Translations under genes and position numbers: made by a program
The notes under the pieces: model-generated
Told to the model about the DNA's origin: nothing
Database searches by the model: none
Seen by the model: the letters and a program-made list of their open reading frames with translations, nothing else
NCBI GenBank assembly: GCA_964563105.1
Contig: CAZLXM010000124.1
Coordinates: 1-8,783, forward strand
Reading direction: 5' to 3'
Length of the DNA: 8,783 bases
Source of the DNA: CAYVTV01 sp964563105
Lineage (GTDB): Bacteria; Bacteroidota; Bacteroidia; Bacteroidales; GCA-2748055
Shown here: in pieces, positions 1 to 6,083 of the stretch
How the letters are laid out: each line of letters starts with the position of its first letter
Position numbering within the stretch: position 1 is the first letter of the stretch

Positions 1-209
1 CATTATTATTGATCACAGGTGACAGAGAATTGGAAATGCTTGGCAGGTACGAGGAGAATGCATATCTTATGCGAATGATGAAAATTGCAGGACATAAAGA
101 AACCAGACTTTATGAATTAGACGGATATGGCCATAACTGCACACCGGGAGCCTATCCATTATTGGTAAACGAAGTGCTGAGAATAGTAAAAGAGAAAAAA
201 ACGAATTAA
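1..209 (+). CDS. alpha/beta hydrolase, C-terminal fragment (gene starts upstream of the window)
   Basis: This is the last 69 or so codons of a gene open at the left edge; the reading frame enters at base 3 with Leu-Leu-Leu-Ile and stops with TAA at 207-209. A TTG at position 9 is in frame but is almost certainly internal, because the frame stays open to the edge. The fragment fits the end of the alpha/beta hydrolase fold. A hydrophobic strand leads into T-G-D-R-E, where the Asp is the likely catalytic acid. A helix rich in Glu, Tyr, Leu and Met follows, then a strand ending in Leu-Asp-Gly-Tyr-Gly-His, where the His is the likely catalytic base. Secreted esterases of this style are common in Bacteroidota. 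The nucleophile Ser region is outside the window, so substrate and localisation cannot be given. The gene converges on rnfA with about 34 bp between the stop codons and is unlikely to be related to it in function. Confidence 0.7.
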   Translation, partial: LLLITGDRELEMLGRYEENAYLMRMMKIAGHKETRLYELDGYGHNCTPGAYPLLVNEVLRIVKEKKTN

Positions 210-243
210 TATTTATAACTTTTATAATATAAACTAAAAAAAA

Positions 244-816
244 TCAGACAATTCCTGCAAAGCCCATAAATGCCAGCGCAAGAATTCCTGCCACAACAAA
301 AGCTATTGGAATTCCCCGCATTGGTTTTGGAATATTCATTAAATCCAGTTGTTCACGGATTCCCGCAAAAGTTATTAAGGCAAGGCCGAACCCCATTGCA
401 TTTCCAATTGCAAATACTACTCCCTGCAGAAGGTTAAATTCTTTTTGTCCTACTAATACTGCCACACCAAGCACGGTACAATTAGTTGTAATAAGTGGAA
501 GGAAAATGCCCAGTGCCTGATATAAAGGAGGGCTTACTTTCTTCAGGACAATTTCAACCAGCTGGACTAAAAAAGCAATTACCAGAATAAAGGTAATAGT
601 CCGGGCAAAGTCAATTCCCAGGGGTAAAAGTAAATATTGCATTAATAAATAGGTCACAATGGTTGCAATTACCATTACAAAAGTAACTGCCCCGGCCATT
701 CCAAGTGCTGTTGAAACTCTGCCCGAAACTCCCATAAAAGGACATATCCCGAGAAATTGTGCGAGAACAATATTGCTTACAAAAACAGCAGAAATAATGA
801 TAATTATATATTCCAT
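244..816 (-). CDS. rnfA: RnfA, membrane subunit of the Rnf ion-translocating electron transport complex
   Basis: A 190-residue integral membrane protein, normal length for RnfA/NqrE, predicted to have six membrane segments. Together with RnfE it forms the membrane core of Rnf, which moves electrons between ferredoxin and NAD+ while pumping Na+ or H+. The two diagnostic cysteines are present: Cys25 in L-G-I-C-P-F and Cys113 in T-T-N-C-T-V. In studied Rnf/Nqr structures such pairs from the two homologous subunits hold one [2Fe-2S] cluster inside the membrane. The phrase G-N-A-M-G-F-G-L near residues 138-145 is also typical. It is the last gene of the operon, 12 bp downstream of rnfE. It is separated from the paralogous RnfE by the pattern around the first Cys (GICPFMG here, GLCPVLG there) and by its closing position. 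The ATG start sits just after the rnfE stop and gives the family N-terminus. Confidence 0.96.
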   Translation of the reverse strand: MEYIIIIISAVFVSNIVLAQFLGICPFMGVSGRVSTALGMAGAVTFVMVIATIVTYLLMQYLLLPLGIDFARTITFILVIAFLVQLVEIVLKKVSPPLYQALGIFLPLITTNCTVLGVAVLVGQKEFNLLQGVVFAIGNAMGFGLALITFAGIREQLDLMNIPKPMRGIPIAFVVAGILALAFMGFAGIV

Positions 817-828
817 TTTTTAGTAAGT

Positions 829-1416
829 TTATTTAAGTTTCTTTTTTACCATGTTCATTATAACAATTAAATAGCCAAGCGCTAAAAATGCCCCGGGGGC
901 CAGGACAAATATAAGTATTCCATCTCCCGGGATAAATTTAAACCCAAGAATGGACCCGCTTCCAAGTATTTCTCTTACAGCTCCGAGAAGCCCCAGGGCA
1001 AAGGCAAATCCTAAACCCATTCCTAAGCCGTCAAGAATGGAAGCAAAAATATTATTTTTTGAAGCAAAAGCTTCCGCCCTGCCCAGTACTATGCAATTTA
1101 CCACGATAAGAGGTATGAAAAGCCCTAAGGCTTTATATAAATCCGGCAAATAAGCTTTCATTACAAGCTCAACAACAGTTACAAATGTTGCAATAACGAC
1201 TATAAATGCAGGGATTCGAACTTTATCGGGTATGAAGTTTTTAATTAATGAAACAAAAATATTAGACATTGTTAATACAAAAGTTGTTGCCAACCCCATT
1301 CCCAAGCCATTAATCACTGATGTAGTGGTCCCAAGCACCGGACAAAGCCCAAGAAAAAGGACAAATACAGGATTGTCTTTAATAAAACCTTTAGTGAAAT
1401 TTTTCCAATTATTCAT
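829..1416 (-). CDS. rnfE: RnfE, membrane subunit of the Rnf complex
   Basis: A 195-residue membrane protein homologous to RnfA and to NqrD, with about six predicted membrane helices and a lysine-rich C-terminus that should lie in the cytoplasm. Cys25 in L-G-L-C-P-V and Cys108 in V-V-N-C-I-V match the two cysteines of RnfA and are expected to complete the shared intramembrane [2Fe-2S] cluster. The short amphipathic N-terminus (Asn-Asn-Trp-Lys-Asn-Phe, then K-D-N-P-V-F) is the usual RnfE start and supports the ATG at 1416. The downstream phrases L-G-R-A-E-A-F-A and L-D-G-L-G-M-G-L-G-F are typical of RnfE. The gap to the rnfG stop is 11 bp and to rnfA 12 bp, so the three genes are certainly co-transcribed. 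No clear Shine-Dalgarno is seen, which is normal for Bacteroidota. Confidence 0.96.
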   Translation of the reverse strand: MNNWKNFTKGFIKDNPVFVLFLGLCPVLGTTTSVINGLGMGLATTFVLTMSNIFVSLIKNFIPDKVRIPAFIVVIATFVTVVELVMKAYLPDLYKALGLFIPLIVVNCIVLGRAEAFASKNNIFASILDGLGMGLGFAFALGLLGAVREILGSGSILGFKFIPGDGILIFVLAPGAFLALGYLIVIMNMVKKKLK

Positions 1417-1427
1417 TTTGAATATTG

Positions 1428-2012
1428 TTAGATATTTTCTTTTAGTATTGACATATAGGCATCATAAGCCCGTTGAACAGCATCGCAAAAAGCACGTGAG
1501 GAAATAGTTGAGGCTGTGATAGCATCCACTTCACCATTATCTTTTTTTACAGCAAGCTTAAAATCTGCAGGATTTTTCCCCTGAAACTGAAGGCTGAATT
1601 GTGATTTTCCCTTTTCAATTTTATCCCCTAATCCGGGAGTTTCCTGGTGTTCGAGGACTGCGATGTCAATTATACTGCCATCAGGGGAAAAACCTACCAT
1701 AAGTTTTATCATCCCGCTGAAACCTTTCATTGTAAATGTTTCAACAGCAGTACCAACAACTTCACCATTCATTTTAGCCTGGTATAAATTCAAACTATCT
1801 TTACCAATTGCGACTTTTCGTGATTCTTCGGAAGGATTGTTATCAAACTCCGGCACCACCGATTTGATTGCGCTGTTTTTTTTGTTGATTTCAACAAGTC
1901 TTATGGGCTCTTTAGTCAACTCATAGGCAAAACCAAGAGCTGCTGATGCAACAAAGGTTACAACAAACAATGCTATAACCATGTTCTTAAAATTTGATTC
2001 TTTTTCAGCCAT
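1428..2012 (-). CDS. rnfG: RnfG, FMN-carrying periplasm-facing subunit of the Rnf complex
   Basis: A 194-residue protein with one N-terminal membrane anchor (about residues 10-30) and an FMN-binding domain facing the periplasm. The domain has the conserved H-Q-E-T-P-G-L-G at 122-129 and the flavin attachment motif D-A-I-T-A-S-T-I-S-S at 163-172. Thr169 is the expected acceptor of the covalent FMN phosphoester; the local form T-A-S-T differs slightly from the often quoted S/T-G-A-T. In Rnf this flavin carries electrons between the membrane [2Fe-2S] cluster and RnfD. The start codon overlaps the end of rnfD by 8 bp (ATGGCTGA), and a TGGAGAG Shine-Dalgarno lies at 2020-2026, inside rnfD. This is the only strong ribosome binding site seen in the operon and supports the start. 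The overlap suggests translational coupling with rnfD. Confidence 0.95.
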   Translation of the reverse strand: MAEKESNFKNMVIALFVVTFVASAALGFAYELTKEPIRLVEINKKNSAIKSVVPEFDNNPSEESRKVAIGKDSLNLYQAKMNGEVVGTAVETFTMKGFSGMIKLMVGFSPDGSIIDIAVLEHQETPGLGDKIEKGKSQFSLQFQGKNPADFKLAVKKDNGEVDAITASTISSRAFCDAVQRAYDAYMSILKENI

Positions 2013-2997
2013 TTTTTATCTCTCCAAATCTTTTAGGCTTAATATATTTATTAATTAATGGAGTAAATCCGTTCATTATCAAAATTGCAAACTGTACACC
2101 TTCCGGATAAGCACCAAAGGCTCTTATAAGAACTGTTAATATACCTATCCCTGTTCCATAAATCAACATTCCTTTTGTCGCCATAGGGGAAGTAACATAA
2201 TCTGTGGCCATAAATACAGCACCCAGGATTAATCCTCCGGTAAGCAAATGGAATAAGGGGTCAGGATATTTTTCACCATTAAAAAACCATAAAATCCCTG
2301 AAAAAATAAATACGGTTAAAATTATGCTAAAAGGAATATGCCAGGTAATGATTTTTTTCCAAAGCATATAAATTAAGCCGATTATTAGTGCAAATGCAGC
2401 AATTTCTCCTGATGAACCCAACATTTTTCCCATAAAAAGGTCAATGTAAGAAGGGATCTTTGACATAATCTCTGAAACAGGCACTTCATTTGCAATATTT
2501 TCACTCATAATGCTTAGCGGGGTGGCACCGGTTGTAACATCTGTATAAGATTTCCATTGTCCCGGTTCGGGGTAACTTGTCATAGCAACGGGAAACGAAA
2601 CGAATAAAAATACACGGCCAACTATTGCCGGATTAAATGGATTATTCCCCAAACCTCCAAATGTCATTTTAGCAATTCCAATAGATACAACTGCTCCTAT
2701 TAAAACCATCCAGAAAGGAATATTAGAGGGAAGACAAAAAGCAAGAAGCAATCCGGTTAATGCAGCCGATCCGTCAAGATGGCTGGGTACAGTTTTTAAA
2801 ACATATTTTTGAATAAAATATTCTGTAAGAATGCAGCCTGCAATAGAAGTAAAGGTAACAATTAAAAAACCAAGCCCAAAGTAAAACAGTGAAACAAAAA
2901 ATGCCGGAAGGAGAGCCAGAATGACATTATACATTAATTTTGGTACCGTTTCTTCAGAATAGACATGGGGTGAGGGAGATACATTTAGTACATTCAT
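2005..2997 (-). CDS. rnfD: RnfD, FMN-carrying membrane subunit of the Rnf complex
   Basis: A 330-residue polytopic membrane protein homologous to NqrB, normal in length for RnfD, with about ten hydrophobic segments. The covalent FMN site is clear: D-V-T-T-G-A-T-P at 153-160, with Thr159 as the expected flavin-bearing residue. The family signature G-N-N-P-F-N-P-A at 117-124 and A-T-D-Y-V-T-S-P at 264-271 are both present. The N-terminus begins with the usual P-S-P-H-V-Y-S stretch (about 8-14), which fixes the ATG at 2997. RnfD takes part in the membrane electron path and is considered central to ion movement in the complex. It follows rnfC by 26 bp and overlaps rnfG by 8 bp. Nothing is truncated or missing. 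Confidence 0.96.
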   Translation of the reverse strand: MNVLNVSPSPHVYSEETVPKLMYNVILALLPAFFVSLFYFGLGFLIVTFTSIAGCILTEYFIQKYVLKTVPSHLDGSAALTGLLLAFCLPSNIPFWMVLIGAVVSIGIAKMTFGGLGNNPFNPAIVGRVFLFVSFPVAMTSYPEPGQWKSYTDVTTGATPLSIMSENIANEVPVSEIMSKIPSYIDLFMGKMLGSSGEIAAFALIIGLIYMLWKKIITWHIPFSIILTVFIFSGILWFFNGEKYPDPLFHLLTGGLILGAVFMATDYVTSPMATKGMLIYGTGIGILTVLIRAFGAYPEGVQFAILIMNGFTPLINKYIKPKRFGEIKNG

Positions 2998-3023
2998 ATT
3001 TACAATACTTAGTTATTGTATTT

Positions 3024-4355
3024 TTAGTTTTTTCTTTTTCGAATTAATTCAAGAGTTTTAATTTTTCCTAATCGGATATAATCGAGCAATGGTCTGCCGG
3101 AAGGACAAATATAGCTGCATGATCCGCATTCTATGCAATCAAGGATTTTTTCATTTTCAAGCCTGTCATAAAATTCTTTCTCCGCAAGGCTCATTAGAAG
3201 ATAGGGTTCAAGTCCCATCGGACAAACTCCTATACATTTACTGCAACGGATGCAATTACGGACTTCCTTACGACTTGCAAGTTTTCGGGGGATAACAAGC
3301 ACTCCTGAACTGCCTTTTACTATCGGAACATCCAGGCCGTTTAATGCTTTTCCCATCATTGGCCCGCCACTTACAATTTTACCTGTGTCCTCGGGCAGGC
3401 CACCGGAAGCTTCAATAAGATACGAAACAGGAGAACCAATCCTTGTTAAATAATTGGCAGGCTTTTTTAAAGTGAGACCTGTAACTGTAACGACTCTTTC
3501 AAAAAGTGGCTTATTTTTCTGGACAGCCTCATAACATGCAAATATGCTCCCAACATTAAATACCACTACCCCAATATCCAGTGGTAAACCACCAGAAGGA
3601 ACTTCTCTTTTTAATAATGCATTTATTAACTGTTTTTCACCACCCTGGGGGTATTTAACTTTCAGGGGAATGACGCTGATCCCCTTTTCGGCTGCAGCAA
3701 GCTCTGATAAATATTTAACAGCATCGGGTTTATTGTTCTCAATTCCTATGATGGCTTTATTTACATTAAGTGCTTTCATCATAATTTTTATGCCGATTAT
3801 TATTTCTTCTCCTTTATCCATCATCAAAGCATGATCGGCAGTAAGAAATGGCTCACACTCAACGCCGTTTACAACTAAATACTCTATCTTTTTGTCGGCA
3901 GGAACAGATAATTTAACATGTGAGGGAAATGTGGCCCCCCCTAATCCGGCAAGCCCGGCTTCAGCTATTTTGTTGATAATTTCTTCGGAACTAAGATTTA
4001 TGTCTTTTTTTATTTCTAAACTCCTGTCAATACTTTCCACCCATTCATCACCTTCAACCTTTATTTGAACTCCTTTTCTACGATATCCTGTGCTGTCAAG
4101 AAAAATATCAACTTTTGTAACTGTACCTGAAACTGATGAATGTATGTTTGCAGAAACAAAACCATTTGACCGGGCAATAAGCTGTCCGGTCATAACCTTG
4201 TCTCCTTTCGCTACCAAAGGGTTAGCCGGAACTCCAATATGTTGTGCAAGAGGAATAATAACAGATTGCGGGGGAGGAAGCACTTCAATCTTATTCTTTG
4301 CTGATAGTTTATTTTCTTCCGGATGGACACCTCCTTTTTTAAAAGTTTTAAGCAT
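3024..4355 (-). CDS. rnfC: RnfC, cytoplasmic NADH-binding FMN/Fe-S subunit of the Rnf complex
   Basis: A 443-residue peripheral subunit related to the NADH-binding subunit of complex I (NuoF). Domains in order: an N-terminal barrel-sandwich, biotinyl-like segment (about 35-85); the nucleotide/FMN domain with G-L-G-G-A-T-F-P at 137-144 and N-G-V-E-C-E-P-F at 163-170; a SLBB-like region (about 250-330); and two [4Fe-4S] motifs, Cys368/371/374/378 and Cys407/410/413/417, each ending in Cys-Pro. It exchanges electrons with NAD(H) on the cytoplasmic side. It ends soon after the second cluster and lacks the long Ala/Lys-rich tail of the enterobacterial RsxC, so it is the compact form usual in anaerobes. 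The ATG at 4355 gives the expected start (F-K-K-G-G-V-H-P soon after). It follows rnfB by 17 bp. Confidence 0.96.
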   Translation of the reverse strand: MLKTFKKGGVHPEENKLSAKNKIEVLPPPQSVIIPLAQHIGVPANPLVAKGDKVMTGQLIARSNGFVSANIHSSVSGTVTKVDIFLDSTGYRRKGVQIKVEGDEWVESIDRSLEIKKDINLSSEEIINKIAEAGLAGLGGATFPSHVKLSVPADKKIEYLVVNGVECEPFLTADHALMMDKGEEIIIGIKIMMKALNVNKAIIGIENNKPDAVKYLSELAAAEKGISVIPLKVKYPQGGEKQLINALLKREVPSGGLPLDIGVVVFNVGSIFACYEAVQKNKPLFERVVTVTGLTLKKPANYLTRIGSPVSYLIEASGGLPEDTGKIVSGGPMMGKALNGLDVPIVKGSSGVLVIPRKLASRKEVRNCIRCSKCIGVCPMGLEPYLLMSLAEKEFYDRLENEKILDCIECGSCSYICPSGRPLLDYIRLGKIKTLELIRKRKN

Positions 4356-4372
4356 TATTCCAGATTTTTATT

Positions 4373-5233
4373 TTAGGCAGTTAATGTATTTTCTTTTTCA
4401 ACCAGTGTTTTCCTGGGTCGAAAATTGATTTCCAGAATTGAATTTGTTGGACATTCAGGAACACATTTTCTGCATAATGTACATTTAACCGGGTCAATAT
4501 ACGCCAGATAATTCTCCATGGTTATTGCATCGAATGCGCAAACTTTAACACATTTGCCGCATCCTATACAGGCAACTTTGCAATTTTTAATTGCAATAGC
4601 ACCTTTTTCTTCATTTATACAGGAAACATAAATTTTTCGGTCTTTAGGAAATCTTTTCCTCAATTCAATAATATTTCTGGGACAGGCTTTAACACAGGCT
4701 CCGCATGCAGTGCATTTATCATCTATAACTACAGGTAACTTTGTAACAGGATCCATGTGGATAGCGTCAAAATCACATGCGGCAACACAATCCCCATGAC
4801 CCAGACAGCCATATGGACAACCAGTTTCTCCCATATAAAGAATATGCTCAATTGCACATGATGCGGCTCCGTCATAATGATTCGTATGTGGCCGGTATTC
4901 CGGAATACCGTTACATCTGACAACTGCAGTTTTTGAATCCTGAAGTACAGGTTCACGGCCCAAAATACCCGCAATGGCAGTCATCATATCATTACCGCCA
5001 ACCGGACAATATAAATCATCAAAAGATTCAGACTTAACCAAAGCTTCTGCAAAGTTACGGCATCCCGCATAACCACAACCACCACAATTGGCTGCAGGTA
5101 GCAGATTTTCAACCAGGTCAATACGCGGATCTTCATATACCTTGAACTTATTGGCAGCTATGTAAAGTATCATGGCTGCAAAAATCCCGATGACACTTAA
5201 GGTGAGAATAACATAAAGAACTATCTGACTCAT
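4373..5233 (-). CDS. rnfB: RnfB, multi-cluster ferredoxin subunit of the Rnf complex
   Basis: A 286-residue Fe-S protein, longer than the roughly 190-residue proteobacterial form. It has an N-terminal membrane anchor (about 4-26). Next is the RnfB-type [4Fe-4S] domain with Cys50, Cys53, Cys58 and Cys76, set in A-N-C-G-G-C-G-Y-A-G-C. Four further ferredoxin motifs follow: Cys139/143/149/153, Cys174/177/180/184, Cys222/225/228/232 and Cys251/254/257/261. Up to five [4Fe-4S] clusters can thus be proposed. Additional cysteines sit at 107, 126, 205 and 218. RnfB is the entry point for electrons from reduced ferredoxin, on the cytoplasmic face. The ATG at 5233 gives the anchor directly. It begins 2 bp after the upstream rseC stop, so the two are tightly linked. 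Confidence 0.96.
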   Translation of the reverse strand: MSQIVLYVILTLSVIGIFAAMILYIAANKFKVYEDPRIDLVENLLPAANCGGCGYAGCRNFAEALVKSESFDDLYCPVGGNDMMTAIAGILGREPVLQDSKTAVVRCNGIPEYRPHTNHYDGAASCAIEHILYMGETGCPYGCLGHGDCVAACDFDAIHMDPVTKLPVVIDDKCTACGACVKACPRNIIELRKRFPKDRKIYVSCINEEKGAIAIKNCKVACIGCGKCVKVCAFDAITMENYLAYIDPVKCTLCRKCVPECPTNSILEINFRPRKTLVEKENTLTA

Positions 5234-5235
5234 TA

Positions 5236-5655
5236 TTATTCAATCTTATGTAAAGTAAATTGAAATTTTTTATTTATCCTTTTATCGAAATATTTTATCA
5301 AAATATAATACGGTAAAAGTAATGATAAGGATATTATCCCTGCATAAAGTTCATGTATTCCTATAAAAGAAAGAATTAATAAAGCTAAAAATACAAGAAA
5401 GAAAGGATAAATATAACCTATGCGCAAAGCACTAAAGCCCTGGGAACGAGTAAGGACCAAATTAACCGGATCACCTGAGGAATACTTCTCCGTATCACAC
5501 ACATACTCCACAACACGATCCTCTCTTTCACTAAGCGAACAGTAACTTTTGGCTTCACAGGAAGCACATGCAGAATGAACTGTAAACCTTACAGATAATT
5601 TTTCATTAGCTATGCTTTCAACAATACCTCTATGTTCAATGGTTTCTTTAGCCAT
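5236..5655 (-). CDS. rseC: RseC-family protein (SoxR-reducing system), first gene of the rnf operon
   Basis: A 139-residue protein starting at the ATG 5655; a GTG at 5664 would add three residues. The N-terminal part is soluble and holds Cys30, Cys33 and Cys39 in A-C-A-S-C-E-A-K-S-Y-C, plus Cys53. Two membrane helices follow (about 79-100 and 104-122), then a basic tail. This layout matches the RseC family, whose members act with the Rsx/Rnf complex in SoxR reduction or modulate envelope stress in enterobacteria. The cysteine set could bind a metal or an Fe-S cluster, but that is inference. Its place 2 bp ahead of rnfB, as in other Bacteroidota rnf operons, argues for a role in assembly or regulation of Rnf. 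No SoxR gene is visible here, so SoxR reduction itself is not supported. The symbol follows the family; orthology of function is uncertain. Confidence 0.85.
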   Translation of the reverse strand: MAKETIEHRGIVESIANEKLSVRFTVHSACASCEAKSYCSLSEREDRVVEYVCDTEKYSSGDPVNLVLTRSQGFSALRIGYIYPFFLVFLALLILSFIGIHELYAGIISLSLLLPYYILIKYFDKRINKKFQFTLHKIE

Positions 5656-5689
5656 TTTAAACACGAAAATATTAAATACTTCCTCTTTT

Positions 5690-5718
5690 CAAACTAAATA
5701 TCATTCGACTTATCACAA
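5690..5718 (-). promoter_or_regulatory. putative Bacteroidota-type promoter of the rseC-rnfBCDGEA operon
   Basis: Read on the minus strand, TTG (complement of 5716-5718) is followed after 18 nt by TTAGTTTG (complement of 5690-5697). This matches five of the six fixed positions of the Bacteroidota -7 element TAnnTTTG, and the spacing is close to the usual 19. Transcription would start near 5684, giving a leader of about 30 nt before the ATG at 5655. The match is imperfect and the region is AT-rich, so chance is possible. No other upstream element on this strand was as good. Confidence 0.4.
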
Positions 5719-5842
5719 TTAAAACCAGAGCTGTAACTCATGTTTAAATTTTTTAGGCCTGAAAAGGAAATAAAATGCAAAATTAGAATTAAGAAATAAT
5801 AAAGTGTTGATTTTTCTTAGTTTCCTCGAATTAAACAGCTAT

Positions 5843-5857
5843 TTAGAATCGTTCTAA
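5843..5857. repeat. 15-bp perfect inverted repeat, operator-like
   Basis: TTAGAA, a TCG spacer, then TTCTAA: two perfectly complementary 6-bp arms. Centred at 5850, it lies about 160 bp upstream of the putative -33 box of the cytochrome gene and about 130 bp upstream of the rnf promoter. The size and symmetry fit a dimeric regulator site, but the arms are too short and AT-rich to make a stable RNA terminator, and no T-run follows. The regulator, if any, is not encoded in the window. Confidence 0.35.
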
Positions 5858-6012
5858 GTGAGGGTAGGGGTTAATATGCTCATTTCTGACGACTTAAAAA
5901 TAAGTGTTATTTTATAAATAAAAATTCAATAGGCTTTAATTATTGCTGAAAAAAAATTTTAAAATGAAACAGCTATATGCATATCTACATATATAAAATT
6001 ACACATACCATA

Positions 6013-6043
6013 TTTGCATACTTATGAATTATTAGTATATTTC
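6013..6043 (+). promoter_or_regulatory. putative Bacteroidota-type promoter of the octaheme cytochrome cluster
   Basis: TTTG at 6013-6016 is followed after exactly 19 nt by TATATTTC at 6036-6043. This matches the Bacteroidota pattern TTTG-N19-TAnnTTTG at all fixed positions except the final G of the -7 element. Transcription would start near 6050, leaving a leader of about 34 nt before the ATG at 6084. The region is AT-rich, so some such matches arise by chance, but both position and spacing are right. Confidence 0.42.
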
Positions 6044-6083
6044 CTTCAACAATTTTAAATTGCTTGTGAAAATATAAGACATT

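Larger units (their letters stand above)
5656..6083. other. divergent intergenic region without a convincing gene
   Basis: About 430 bp of very AT-rich DNA between the start of the rnf operon and the start of the octaheme cytochrome gene. Both flanking genes point outwards, so it must hold both promoters; the best candidates are at 5690-5718 (minus) and 6013-6043 (plus). Between them lie a perfect inverted repeat (5843-5857), two copies of AAACAGCTAT (5833-5842 and 5967-5976), and a 10-bp palindrome ATATGCATAT (5975-5984) touching the second copy. Only very short reading frames occur, such as 19 codons at 5740-5799, and none has support. No tRNA, riboswitch or transposon end was recognised. 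Confidence 0.8.

Noticed and set aside
210..243. Inverted repeat TTATAA-CTT-TTATAA (213-227) between the convergent hydrolase and rnfA genes, as a bidirectional terminator.
   Set aside because: The 6-bp stem is entirely A-T with a 3-nt loop and there is no adjoining T-run at the correct distance on either strand; such pairings are expected in this AT-rich spacer.
244..1416. Reading rnfA and rnfE as nqrE and nqrD of a Na+-NQR operon.
   Set aside because: The neighbours are RnfB and RnfC with ferredoxin motifs, and there is no NqrF or NqrA; the operon is Rnf.
4090..4428. A 112-codon plus-strand frame opposite rnfC and rnfB.
   Set aside because: It lies antisense to well-supported rnf genes and its translation has no family character; a shadow frame.
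5740..5799. A 19-codon lysine-rich ORF in the divergent intergenic region.
   Set aside because: It is too short, has no ribosome binding site and no recognisable similarity; chance in AT-rich DNA.
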